From Gammaproteobacteria bacterium (GTDB lineage Bacteria > Pseudomonadota > Gammaproteobacteria > Steroidobacterales > PWYM01): a DNA stretch of 44,801 bases. Where the stretch lies: contig PWZL01000102.1 of NCBI GenBank assembly GCA_003567475.1, positions 67,132 through 111,932 of the forward strand, written 5' to 3'. Positions 32,348 to 41,092 of this stretch are shown here, in pieces. The stretch's first letter is position 1; every line of letters starts with the position of its first letter. A program made the translations under genes and the position numbers. The notes under the pieces were generated by a model. It made no database searches. It was not told where the DNA came from and saw only the letters and a list, made by a program, of their open reading frames with translations.

Positions 32348-33745
32348 ATGAGCGAAACGATCACACAGCTGTCAACACGGCTGAAGGTGATGTGGGGATC
32401 CGGCGCGCTGGGTGTGGCCGTCCTCATGAACAGCGTGTCTTTTCTGATCCTGTTCTACCTGGTCAGCGCCGTCGGACTGGACCCCGGCATTGCCGGCACC
32501 ATCATCTTCATCTCCAAGCTGGTCGATGTGGCCACCGACCCCCTGATGGGCATCATCAGCGACCGCTCCCGGTTTCGTACCGGCCGCAGGCGCCCATGGC
32601 TGATCGCCGGGGCGTTCATCTCCACCCTGGCCTTCGCGCTGCTTTTCACCATCCCCGAGTTCGATCGCCAGAGCACCACGGCCGTATATGCGCTGGCCGT
32701 GCTCGTGCTCTACACCATCGGCTACACCGTGTTCAATGTGCCCTACATGGCCATGCCCGCGGAGATGACGGACGGCTATCACGAACGCTCTTCACTGCAT
32801 TCCTGGCGAGTCGTCTTCGTCTCGATCGGCTCCTCGATCGCGGGCACCATCGCACCGATCCTGCTCGAGGTGCTGGGCCAGGGCCGCGAGGCCTACCGCG
32901 TCATTGCCGTGCTGTTCTCTGCGGTCATCTTCGCCTCGATGGTGGCGTGTTATCTCGGCACCCGCGAGGCGCGCTTCACCTTCGCCACACAGACCGAGCA
33001 TGATGTGCGTGAACAGGTACGACTGCTCGTCACCAACCAGCCCTTCATGTGGCTGATCTCCACCAAGGCCCTGCAGCTGATCGGCGTGGCCAGCGCAGCA
33101 GCGACCACACTGTTCTTCCTGACCGCCTACCTCAAGCTCAGTCTGGTCTACCTTGCCATTTTCGGCGTGATCAACACCGTCGCGACCATGTTGATGATGC
33201 CGGTTTACGTGCGCCTGTCGAAACGCATCGGCAAGCGGGGCGCGTACCTCTTTTCCACCACCGTCTTCATCGCCTACTCGCTCAGCTGGGTGCTGGCGGA
33301 ACCCGGCGAACCCCTGCTGCTGTTCTTCGCGCGGGCGGTACTGCTCGGGATCTGTCTGGGCGGCAACATCCTGATGGCGATGTCCATGCTCACCGACACC
33401 ATCGAACTTGACGCCCGCCGCAGCGGAATGCGTCGCGAAGGGATCTACGCGGCGATGTACAGCTTCGTGGAGAAGTTCTCGAGCGCCTTCGGCCCGCTGG
33501 TGGTCGGCTTGATCCTGAGCCGGACGGGCTTTCAGCGTGACCTGCCGCCCGAGGCCGTGCAGGAACCCCAGGTGCTGTTCGGCATCCTGCTCGGGATGGC
33601 GCTGATCCCCGCAGCCGTCGGTGCGCTCAGCCTGCTGACCCTGTGGCGGTACCGGCTGGACGAGCAGACCCTGGCAGCCACCCCGGAGGTGGCGGGGGCC
33701 GCGCCGGTGGCGGCTCCGACACGCCCGGTGGTCGAGCGTCCCTGA
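32348..33745 (+). CDS. MFS transporter, GPH (melibiose-type cation symporter) family
   Basis: This is a 465-residue inner-membrane protein with 12 predicted helices. The N-terminal LKVMWGSGALGVAVLMNSVSFLILFYL and VDVATDPLMGIISDRSRFRTGRRRPWLIAG with the acidic/basic loop are typical of the glycoside-pentoside-hexuronide:cation symporters. In organisms rich in TonB receptors such symporters often move non-sugar organics, so the substrate is open. The ATG follows a six-G ribosome site. It lies between the hydrolase gene and a TonB receptor, an arrangement that suggests uptake through the outer membrane and then the inner membrane. Confidence 0.9.
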   Translation: MSETITQLSTRLKVMWGSGALGVAVLMNSVSFLILFYLVSAVGLDPGIAGTIIFISKLVDVATDPLMGIISDRSRFRTGRRRPWLIAGAFISTLAFALLFTIPEFDRQSTTAVYALAVLVLYTIGYTVFNVPYMAMPAEMTDGYHERSSLHSWRVVFVSIGSSIAGTIAPILLEVLGQGREAYRVIAVLFSAVIFASMVACYLGTREARFTFATQTEHDVREQVRLLVTNQPFMWLISTKALQLIGVASAAATTLFFLTAYLKLSLVYLAIFGVINTVATMLMMPVYVRLSKRIGKRGAYLFSTTVFIAYSLSWVLAEPGEPLLLFFARAVLLGICLGGNILMAMSMLTDTIELDARRSGMRREGIYAAMYSFVEKFSSAFGPLVVGLILSRTGFQRDLPPEAVQEPQVLFGILLGMALIPAAVGALSLLTLWRYRLDEQTLAATPEVAGAAPVAAPTRPVVERP

Positions 33746-33809
33746 CGCATTTTGTCTTGTCGAGGCAACAGCCTTCACGGCCACTGGCTGGACAAAGCCA
33801 AAGAATCAC

Positions 33810-33838
33810 TTGCCCACGCTGAAAGCTTGCGGGATATG
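33810..33838 (+). promoter_or_regulatory. candidate promoter for the second TonB receptor
   Basis: TTGCCC (33810-33815), a 17-bp spacer and GATATG (33833-33838), about 65 bp before the receptor ATG. Just upstream TGGCT (33785-33789) and AGCCA (33796-33800) can form a small hairpin. The match to consensus is moderate. Confidence 0.35.
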
Positions 33839-33903
33839 GTGGATGTGACGGTCGTACGGGGGCGGCCGAATTTGTGACTGATAAACAACAGAGGGGCTCA
33901 AAC

Positions 33904-36258
33904 ATGATGGGGATCGAAAAGACAGCACGAAACATGCGGCGTGGTGCCGCACTCACGGTGGCGGTTGCCACGGCACTTGGCAGTTTCGCCACGGCTGCGC
34001 AGGCCCAGACCGGACTCAGCGGCCTGGAAGAAATCGTCGTCACCGCGCGCAAGCGCGAGGAAAGCCTGCAGGACATTCCGGTCTCGGTGACCGCCTTCTC
34101 GGCCGCCGAGATCACCTCGCGACGTATCGAGTCGTTGGCTGACATCGCCGCGCTTACCCCGGGATTCAATATCGACGAGTTCGGCTCCGGCGGTTTCACC
34201 GCACCGGTGATCCGGGGCTTGTCACAAACCCGACTCAGCAATCCGGAGCAGAATGTCTCGACCTTCCTGGACGGGATCTATCTGCAGCGCAGCTACATGA
34301 TCGACATCGGCTTTCTCGACATTGAGCGTGTCGAAGTGGTGAAGGGCCCACAGAGCGCACTCTACGGGCGTAACTCCTTCGCCGGCGCGATCAACTACGT
34401 CACGCGCGCGCCCAGCGAGGCGTTCGAAGCCGAAGTCCGGGCGACCTACGGCAGCGATGAGCGCCGCGGCGGGCAGGTCTCGATCAGCGGCCCGATCGTC
34501 GCCGACGTGCTGGCCGGGCGCGCCACCTATGGGCGCACGCGCTTCGACGGTACCTGGCGCAATCAGCATCCACTGAGCGACAACAACCTCGGCGGTTACG
34601 ACAACGAAGGCCTGTCACTGGCGCTGCGTTTCACGCCCACGGATGCGCTGGAAATCAACGCGGGCTTTTACCGTACGGACATGAACTACGATCACCAGGC
34701 GCAGATCGTGCTCTCCGGCCTGCGTGGCGTCGGCTTCGGGCTCTCCCCGGTGAACGATCTGAACTGCGGCCCGGGCGCGGCGTTCAGCATCGTCGAGAGT
34801 GGGCTCATCTTCGGCAATCAGCTGTTCTGTGGCACGATCCCCAGCACGGTCGAACAAGTCGAGGGCGATACCCGCAGCGCCGTCCCGGCGGTCGACCCTC
34901 GCGCCTCGGGCCCGGTAGGCCGTAACGAGATCGTCCGTCTGAACGCCAACTGGGCACTGAACGACACCTACACACTGATCGCGCAATACGGCCGGACCAA
35001 GTCCAATGTCACCTCGCTGGGTGACGCCTCCCGAGACTCGGTCAACGGCAGCCCGGTCTTCGGCATCCCCGGAAGCCTGTTCATCGACTCGCAACCCAAT
35101 GGCGGGCTCGAATCCGATGCCATCGAACTCAAGCTCGAGTCGGACGCGGGTACCGGGCTGCGCTGGACCGTGGGGGGTTACTACTCGAAGGTGGAAGATC
35201 GCTACATCGCCCGCGGCTGGGTGATCCCCGCCCAAAGTACCCAGCCGTTCGCGGACTTCCCGACGTTCGGCCCGCCGACGGACACCACGCGCGACGACCG
35301 TGTCACCGCACTGTTCGGCGCGGTCGGGTTCACGCTCGGTGAGAGCACCAACGTCAGTCTTGAGGGCCGCTACACCCGTGAGAAAAAATCCATCGGTGGC
35401 CCCAGCGCGCCGGGGCTACCTGACGCCAGCTTCTCCAACTTCACCCCAAGGCTGACCGTCGACTACGGGCTGACCGAGGACAGCATCGTCTACGGCTCGA
35501 TCGCCCGCGGCGAAAAGACCGGGGGCTTCAACCGCCTGACGGCAACGCCTGCGCAGTTCACCTACGAGCCCGAGACCAACTGGACCTATGAAGTCGGCTA
35601 CAAGAGCAGCTGGCTGGACAACCGGCTGCTGTTCAATGTCAGCGTCTATTATGTCGACTGGTCCGACCTGCAGATCAACGTGCCGGAGATCGACGGCGCG
35701 CCGCTGTCGGCCGTGGTGATCGACAACATCGGCGGGGCCTCGTCGCTGGGTGTCGAGATCGAGGGTCAGCTGCTGGTCACGGATAACCTCAGCGTGCTGT
35801 ATGGCCTGTCGCTGAACAATCCGGAGTTCGACAGCGGCACCACCTACGAAGAAGCCCTGCGGGGTGGCTGGTGTACCAACGAACCGCGTTGCAATGCGGA
35901 TGGCGATATCGGTGGCAACAAGCTCTCCCGGACGTCCCGGCGCCAGGCCGTGCTGGGCGCGGTCTACACGGCCGGCCTTGGCGGGGGCCTGGAGGGACGA
36001 CTGCGCGCCGACCTCACCTACCAATCCAGTCAGTACGCGGAGTTCCTCAACGTAGGCGAGCTGCCATCGCGCACGCTGGTGAACGCGTCGGCCACGCTGT
36101 CCGGAGAGCGCTGGGAGGCGCAGCTTTGGGTCAAGAACGCCTTCGACCGGGAGTACGCCGCAAACTCGTTCTTCCTTGGCTTCAGCAACAGCTATGTCGT
36201 TGCCTTGGGTGCGCAGCGCACCTGGGGGCTCGATCTTAGCTACCGCTTCGGCAACTGA
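33904..36258 (+). CDS. TonB-dependent outer-membrane receptor
   Basis: This receptor of about 784 residues has a signal peptide ending AAQAQ, TonB box EEIVVTA, plug motifs (GLSQTRLSNPEQNVSTFLDGIY, VEVVKGPQSALYGRNSFAGAINYVTR) and a barrel ending LDLSYRFGN. The last residue is Asn after RFG, so the usual terminal Phe is two residues inside. It belongs to the same broad group as the receptor at 5.1-7.7 kb but is clearly a different gene. The chosen ATG has GAGGGG seven bases upstream; a GTG ten codons earlier is possible but has a poorer site. With the GPH symporter and enzymes around it, import of a complex organic compound is likely. Confidence 0.95.
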   Translation: MMGIEKTARNMRRGAALTVAVATALGSFATAAQAQTGLSGLEEIVVTARKREESLQDIPVSVTAFSAAEITSRRIESLADIAALTPGFNIDEFGSGGFTAPVIRGLSQTRLSNPEQNVSTFLDGIYLQRSYMIDIGFLDIERVEVVKGPQSALYGRNSFAGAINYVTRAPSEAFEAEVRATYGSDERRGGQVSISGPIVADVLAGRATYGRTRFDGTWRNQHPLSDNNLGGYDNEGLSLALRFTPTDALEINAGFYRTDMNYDHQAQIVLSGLRGVGFGLSPVNDLNCGPGAAFSIVESGLIFGNQLFCGTIPSTVEQVEGDTRSAVPAVDPRASGPVGRNEIVRLNANWALNDTYTLIAQYGRTKSNVTSLGDASRDSVNGSPVFGIPGSLFIDSQPNGGLESDAIELKLESDAGTGLRWTVGGYYSKVEDRYIARGWVIPAQSTQPFADFPTFGPPTDTTRDDRVTALFGAVGFTLGESTNVSLEGRYTREKKSIGGPSAPGLPDASFSNFTPRLTVDYGLTEDSIVYGSIARGEKTGGFNRLTATPAQFTYEPETNWTYEVGYKSSWLDNRLLFNVSVYYVDWSDLQINVPEIDGAPLSAVVIDNIGGASSLGVEIEGQLLVTDNLSVLYGLSLNNPEFDSGTTYEEALRGGWCTNEPRCNADGDIGGNKLSRTSRRQAVLGAVYTAGLGGGLEGRLRADLTYQSSQYAEFLNVGELPSRTLVNASATLSGERWEAQLWVKNAFDREYAANSFFLGFSNSYVVALGAQRTWGLDLSYRFGN

Positions 36259-36268
36259 TGGGGCTTGG

Positions 36269-36299
36269 GGGTACGCGGCCGATCACCGGCCGCGTACCC
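36269..36299 (+). terminator. 13-bp hairpin after the TonB receptor gene
   Basis: GGGTACGCGGCCG (36269-36281) pairs perfectly with CGGCCGCGTACCC (36287-36299) around ATCAC. No T run follows, and the next gene starts 30 bp later on the same strand. It may attenuate rather than end the transcript. Confidence 0.55.
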
Positions 36300-36329
36300 A
36301 CCGACCCGCACGCACGGAGACACGCCAGC

Positions 36330-37631
36330 ATGCGCAATCGCCCGATGATCCCACTGCACCGACTCCTCGCACCTGTCCTGCTGCTGCTGGTCGCCGCTTG
36401 CGGCGACCCTGCTGACGTCACCGGCTCAAGCTTCACTGAGCCCGCTCGTGCCGAGCGCCTGACAACCGGCCCATGGCGCGGGGAGATCCAGCACTTCGGA
36501 CACGCGCTGCCGTTCAATTTCGAGGTGGCGTATACCGACGACGACACCCTCACGGTCACCTATCTGAACGGACCCGAGCGGATGCCTGTGGAACAGGTCA
36601 TCGAGCATCCAGACGGGCGGATCGAACTGAACTTCCCCTCCTATTCAGCAACGCTCAGCGCGCAGCTCGTCCAGAGGCAGCTGCAGGGCGAGATCGGACT
36701 GGTCCGCCGCGACGGCGTGCAGACTTTCGAGTTCACCGCCGAGCCCGGCCCCACCCACCGATTCTTCGCCACACCGCAACCGGTCGAGATCGATGTCAGC
36801 GGGCGCTGGGAGGCCAAGATCAGTTATCCGGGTTTCGGCTTCGACCAGGACGCGATCGCGATCCTCGAGCAGGACGGCCACCGCGTGCATGGGACGTTCC
36901 TGACCGACGTCGGGGATTTCAGATTTCTCTACGGCGAGGTGCGGGGCCGTGAACTGCACCTCTCGGCCTACGATGGCGGCTACACCCAGCTGTGGTTCGG
37001 CGAGATGGATGAAGAGGGCCGGCTTGCCGGCCGCTTCGACAGCGCGACCTACGCCGAGGCGAGCTGGGTGGCCGAACCCAACGCGCAGGCCCGACTCGTC
37101 GATCCGGCCTCGGTAACCTGGCTCCAGGACGGTGTCGAGCGTTTCGACTTCACGTTCGCCGATCTCGAAGGCCAACCGGTCTCCCTCAGCGACCCCCGTT
37201 ACGAGGGGAAAGTCGTGATCGTGGTCCTGGCGGGCTCCTGGTGTCCGTCCTGTCATGACGAGGCGGCCTTCATGGCCCCCTTCTACGAGACCCACCGTGA
37301 CCGGGGGCTGGCGATCGTCAATCTGATGTTCGAGTACTCGAACGATCTGGAAGACGTCCGCGACCAGGTCGAAGCCTTTCGGGATCGCTACGACATCGGC
37401 TACGACATGCTGTTCGCCGGTGATGCCAGTCGGATGACCCGGGGCAGCCTGCTGCCGGCGCTGAACGGGATCTTCGCGTTTCCGACCACGATCTTCGTCG
37501 ACCGCCGTGGCGAGGTCCGCCGGATCCACACCTCCTTTCCGGGCCCTGCCACCGGCCTTGAACACGATAACTATGTGCGTGAACTCCGCGCCTTCGTGGA
37601 CATGCTGCTGGCGGAGACGCCGGACGCCTGA
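36330..37631 (+). CDS. lipoprotein with C-terminal TlpA/thioredoxin-like domain
   Basis: This 433-residue protein has lipobox LVAAC (C24). Two beta-rich modules follow (about 40-145 and 150-260; GPWRGEIQHFGHALPF and SGRWEAKISYPGFGFD starts), then a thioredoxin-like domain with SWCPSC (C305-C308) and cis-Pro in FAFPTTIFVDRRGEV. It is a periplasmic, membrane-anchored thiol-disulfide protein. The beta modules have no clear family but look like binding or scaffold domains. GGAGA precedes the ATG. It follows the TonB receptor after a hairpin and may be part of the same regulon. Confidence 0.88.
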   Translation: MRNRPMIPLHRLLAPVLLLLVAACGDPADVTGSSFTEPARAERLTTGPWRGEIQHFGHALPFNFEVAYTDDDTLTVTYLNGPERMPVEQVIEHPDGRIELNFPSYSATLSAQLVQRQLQGEIGLVRRDGVQTFEFTAEPGPTHRFFATPQPVEIDVSGRWEAKISYPGFGFDQDAIAILEQDGHRVHGTFLTDVGDFRFLYGEVRGRELHLSAYDGGYTQLWFGEMDEEGRLAGRFDSATYAEASWVAEPNAQARLVDPASVTWLQDGVERFDFTFADLEGQPVSLSDPRYEGKVVIVVLAGSWCPSCHDEAAFMAPFYETHRDRGLAIVNLMFEYSNDLEDVRDQVEAFRDRYDIGYDMLFAGDASRMTRGSLLPALNGIFAFPTTIFVDRRGEVRRIHTSFPGPATGLEHDNYVRELRAFVDMLLAETPDA

Positions 37632-37649
37632 GGTGAGGAGGCGTCGGCC

Positions 37650-38300
37650 TTATGCGGCCACCAGAGTCACGGTCTCGCCGACCAGCGCCGCGTCTTCCAG
37701 ACAGTCGATCATGGCCCGCGCCACAGCCGCCCTGGGGATCATGCGCGTGGCCTTGTCCAGCGGTGCGGAGGCCGGCAGCGCCCGCCAGTCGTGCGTGTCC
37801 GCTTTGGTCAGACCGCCGGGACGCAACAGCGTCCAGTCCAGACCCGACGCCCGGATCACCGCCTCCTGGCGATTCTTGTCCGCCCAGATCTCGCGGGCCA
37901 GGCGCTTGACGATCAGTTCGCGAAAAACGAACCCCGGCACCTGGGCAAGCGAATCCCCACAGCCCAGACTGGTGATCGCGACCAGGCGCCGAAGTCCGCA
38001 CGCCTGCATGGCCTTCACGATCCGATCCGTGCCATCCGAGAGCTCGGTGTTCGGTTTACGGTTGGCATTGCCGAGCGTGATCAACACCGCGTCGCAGCCC
38101 GCCAGGGTCGCCGCGATCGCCGAGTCGTCGGCGGTGTCGCCCGCCACCACCACCAGGCGTTCGGCAGTCTCGGTGTACGCTGCCCGGTCCAGGGTTGCCG
38201 GGCGACGTACGAGGCACCGGAAAGCATGCCCCCGGGCCAACCCTTCCTCCAGAACGCGGCGGCCGGTGCCGCCGGTAGCGCCGAACAATGCGATGATCAT
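37650..38300 (-). CDS. NAD(P)-binding (atypical SDR, NmrA/BVR-B-like) protein
   Basis: This 216-residue cytoplasmic protein has the Rossmann start IIALFGATGGTGRRVLEEGLARGH, followed by CLVRRP, VVAGDTADDSAIAATLAGCDAVLITLG, AITSLGCGDS and LLRPGGL. It is the NAD(P)H-binding domain family that includes flavin reductase/biliverdin reductase B-like enzymes. It has no signal peptide, unlike the related protein at 7.9-8.7 kb. It converges with the thioredoxin-like lipoprotein gene. Substrate unknown. Confidence 0.88.
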   Translation of the reverse strand: MIIALFGATGGTGRRVLEEGLARGHAFRCLVRRPATLDRAAYTETAERLVVVAGDTADDSAIAATLAGCDAVLITLGNANRKPNTELSDGTDRIVKAMQACGLRRLVAITSLGCGDSLAQVPGFVFRELIVKRLAREIWADKNRQEAVIRASGLDWTLLRPGGLTKADTHDWRALPASAPLDKATRMIPRAAVARAMIDCLEDAALVGETVTLVAA

Positions 38301-38310
38301 ACTGCGTCTC

Positions 38311-38330
38311 CTGGTGTCACCCGCTGGTGT
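38311..38330. repeat. direct repeat CTGGTGT x2 in the divergent gap
   Basis: CTGGTGT at 38311 and 38324, 13 bp apart, between the divergent NAD(P)-binding and fibrillin-like genes (153-bp gap). It is a possible regulator site, but short enough to be chance. Confidence 0.2.
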
Positions 38331-38453
38331 GCGGATTCTGCGCAGGACAGCTGCCGCGGGGATAGATCGCGCACCCCCGGCGTCCGCCTGGCGACCGGCG
38401 AAGGGCCACGCCCTCGCCCCACGCCGACATTCATGTGTTCAGGGAGCATAGCC

Positions 38454-39113
38454 ATGACCGATACCGAAACACTCAAAGCAGACCTGCACGCCTGCCTCGA
38501 CACCGCCGATGGCAGTGGCGGGCTCGACGAGCCCCACTACGAAAAACTGATGGCGCTGATCGACGCACTCGCGGCCCAGAACCGTCACATCGCCCGCGAT
38601 CGTCCCGAGATGGTCGCCGGCAGCTGGGCGACACTGTTCGCCTCTTTCGGGGCGCGGCACTCCTCGGGCAAGACCGTGCGCCATGCCGCCGATCTGCAGA
38701 TCCACAGCCTGGGGAAGCTGCCCAAGGCGCCGATGCAGGTGCTGTCGATCATCCAGGAGATCGATGAACAGGGCGAGGCGTACAACAACGTCGTCGACTT
38801 CGAGTGCGGCCCTGACAATACGCCCGGGCGCTTGATCGTCCGCGGCCGATTCAGCTGCGCCGAGGACGCCCCCATCCGCTACCAGGTACGCTTCTACCGT
38901 GCCGAGGTCCAGCCGCGAGATGGCAGTACAGAAGACGCCGTGCGCACCGGGCTGGGTCTCGCCGCAGACGCGAGCCTGAGCGCAGAGTTTCCGCCACCGC
39001 CGTTCTACTCGGACATTCTCTTCGTCGACGAGGAGCTGCGCATCAACCGCGGTAACTTCGGTGGGGTCTATGTGCTGACGCGACGTTCAGCACCGGCGCT
39101 GTCGCTGACGTAG
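38454..39113 (+). CDS. PAP/fibrillin-like domain protein
   Basis: This 219-residue cytoplasmic protein has about 60 N-terminal helical residues (LKADLHACLDTADGSGGLDEPHYEKLMALIDALAAQN) and then a beta-rich lipocalin-like part with GSWATLFASFG, VVDFEC, GRLIVRGRF, PIRYQVRFYRAEV, FYSDILFVDEELRINRGNFGGVYVLTR. The last string (D-x-LRINRGNxGxxxVL) is close to the PAP/fibrillin pattern known mainly from plastids and cyanobacteria, where members bind lipids and quinones. A lipid-related role is inferred only. AGGGAG precedes the ATG. Confidence 0.75.
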   Translation: MTDTETLKADLHACLDTADGSGGLDEPHYEKLMALIDALAAQNRHIARDRPEMVAGSWATLFASFGARHSSGKTVRHAADLQIHSLGKLPKAPMQVLSIIQEIDEQGEAYNNVVDFECGPDNTPGRLIVRGRFSCAEDAPIRYQVRFYRAEVQPRDGSTEDAVRTGLGLAADASLSAEFPPPPFYSDILFVDEELRINRGNFGGVYVLTRRSAPALSLT

Positions 39114-39122
39114 CGCCACGGT

Positions 39123-40205
39123 TCACCGCGCTGCGAGCAGGCGTGCAAGCCGGCCGGCCACGCGCTCCACATCGTTGCGAAGGCCGACCGCTGCAGCCGC
39201 CTCGGCCAGCCCTGCACCCAACGCAGGCTCGGCGGCCAGGCGCGACACCACCTCGGCGATCACAGGGGGTTCAAGCGGCGCGGTCAGGGCGGCGCCCGCA
39301 TCGACCAGCTCGCGGATGCGTGCAGGCTGATCGGTGCCGCCCGCCGCCACAAGCACCGTCGGCACGCCAGCCGCCACGCCCTGCGCCACCATCATGCTAC
39401 CGGCCCCGGTGAGCGCCGCCCGCGCGCAGGACAGCAACGCGCCCAACTGTGCCGTCGGCAGCGCGTCCAGCAGATGCACACCGGCGGGCGCCGTGGGCGG
39501 CCCGGCGGCGCCGGGTCGGTACTGGGGTCCAAGCACCACCACGACCGGGAGGCCGCACTGCAGATGGGCCAGCCCGGCGGCCTCGACGAGCAGTTCAGGG
39601 ATGGGTCGACCGGCATGACGATAACCACCGCCGCCGGCGACGAACAGCAGAAACGCGTCGGCCACGACGTTGAGCGACCTCAGCAGGGGCTGCGCCAGCC
39701 TGACATCCGCCCCCGGGGCGATCGTGCTGAAGAACTCCACGGCCATCGTCGGGCACAGACGGCGCATCCAGCGCTCGCGGGTGCTCAGCGCCGGGTGACG
39801 CTCTCCCGGCGCAGCCACCAGGTGCAGGTCGAGCTGGCGCATGGCTCGCCAACGGAACCCCTTGCGCCGTTTTCCCGGCCGGTCGCTTAACCAGACGGTC
39901 GCCGCACCACTGGCGCGCGCGGCGCGCAGTTGGCCCAGCCGGCCCGCGGAATCGAACAGGACCAAGCCGGGCTGGAGGCGCTCAATCCAGTCCAGCACCC
40001 GAGACGTCTGCCGCGTCGGGGTATCCTCCAGCAGGTGACAGGGCAGCTCAGCATCCAGCTCGACCCCCGCCTGGCGATGCACCAGCAGGTGACACTCGCA
40101 CCCGGGCATATGTCCGCGCACCGCCCGCGCCAGCGCGAGGCAACGATAGTATTCTCCCGAACCCGTCGGCCCGCTGGCCGGCACGAACAGCATGAGCTCA
40201 CGCAT
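39123..40205 (-). CDS. MurG/SpsG-like glycosyltransferase
   Basis: This is a protein of about 360 residues with a GT-B-like layout. The N-half has MLFVPASGPTGSGEYYRCLALARAV (glycine loop and Arg/His entry) and LVLFDSAGRLGQLRAARASGAATVWLSDRPG. The C-half has FVAGGGGYRHAGRP, VHLLDALPTAQLGALLSCARAALTGAGSMMVAQGVAAGVPTVLVAAGGTDQP, which is the nucleotide-sugar site of the MurG/SpsG/PseG group. It probably transfers a sugar for cell-surface glycans. The ATG at 40205 has GGGGG six bases upstream; an earlier ATG ten codons before lacks a ribosome site. Confidence 0.82.
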   Translation of the reverse strand: MRELMLFVPASGPTGSGEYYRCLALARAVRGHMPGCECHLLVHRQAGVELDAELPCHLLEDTPTRQTSRVLDWIERLQPGLVLFDSAGRLGQLRAARASGAATVWLSDRPGKRRKGFRWRAMRQLDLHLVAAPGERHPALSTRERWMRRLCPTMAVEFFSTIAPGADVRLAQPLLRSLNVVADAFLLFVAGGGGYRHAGRPIPELLVEAAGLAHLQCGLPVVVVLGPQYRPGAAGPPTAPAGVHLLDALPTAQLGALLSCARAALTGAGSMMVAQGVAAGVPTVLVAAGGTDQPARIRELVDAGAALTAPLEPPVIAEVVSRLAAEPALGAGLAEAAAAVGLRNDVERVAGRLARLLAAR

Positions 40206-40306
40206 CTGCGCCCCCAGTGCATCGGCGGCATCCATTACACTGGCCCCTGAAGCCGTTCACCCGACCGCGACCACAGGAGACCCGCGTCATCAACGTCCGC
40301 AGCATA

Positions 40307-41092
40307 ATGCACTTCGTGCACCGCTGGCTGCTGCGCTCGCGCCACGTCGAGGCCCGGGTACCTGCCTATGATCTGCAGCTGAGAGTCACACCGGCCGATG
40401 TGGTTGGCCGCCACCTGTACAAGTATCGCGAGTACGAGCCCGAGCTGGCCGCCGCCCTGGCCGCCCATGTCCGACCTGGCAAAGACGACCTCTGCCTCGA
40501 CGTCGGCGCCAACATCGGCTGGTATTCGCTGCTGCTCTCACGGCTCTCCCAGGGGCGCGCATCGATCCTCGCCTTCGAACCGGACCCCGACAACTTCGCC
40601 CTGCTCCAGCACAATCTGCAACGCAACGACGCTGCCGGGGTGCGACCCTTTCGCCTCGCTGCGGGCAGCGCGCCCGGCACGCTTGCGTTACACCGCTATG
40701 GCCGCAGCAATACCGGCCGCCATTCGCTGCTGCCGCTGCATGACGGGGAAACCGTGCCGGTCGAGGTGGTCACCCTGGATGACTTTCTCGACACCCACGG
40801 CTTGGGAGAGACCCCGGTCCAGTGCCTCAAGATGGACATCGAGGGCTACGAATTGCCCGCCCTTCAAGGCGCGGCGCGCATGCTCTCGCGCACCCGCTGG
40901 ATTCTGCTGGAACATTCTCCCGGCTACATGCGTCAGGCCGGCCTCGACCCAGGCGAGCTGGTAGCGCTGCTGGCAGACAGCGGATTTACCCCCTGCACAC
41001 CCGAGGCGGGACCGCTGGCCGAGATCCCGCGTGCACAACTCGCCGCGGACCCCGACCAGCGCAACGTCCTCTGGCAGCGAACCGAGGCTTAA
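40307..41092 (+). CDS. FkbM-family methyltransferase
   Basis: This is a SAM-dependent O-methyltransferase domain of the FkbM family with LCLDVGANIGWYSLLLSRL (SAM), LAFEPDPDNFALLQHNLQRN, VEVVTLDDFLDTHG, LKMDIEGYELPALQGA and ILLEHSP. Members often methylate sugars of polysaccharides or glycolipids, which fits the glycosyltransferase next door. The start is unclear. The only in-frame ATG near the domain (40307) has no ribosome site, while AGGAG at 40275-40279 would suit a start at about 40286-40289, where only GTC and ATC codons occur. The 3' end overlaps the btuB end by 4 bp. Confidence 0.85.
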   Translation: MHFVHRWLLRSRHVEARVPAYDLQLRVTPADVVGRHLYKYREYEPELAAALAAHVRPGKDDLCLDVGANIGWYSLLLSRLSQGRASILAFEPDPDNFALLQHNLQRNDAAGVRPFRLAAGSAPGTLALHRYGRSNTGRHSLLPLHDGETVPVEVVTLDDFLDTHGLGETPVQCLKMDIEGYELPALQGAARMLSRTRWILLEHSPGYMRQAGLDPGELVALLADSGFTPCTPEAGPLAEIPRAQLAADPDQRNVLWQRTEA

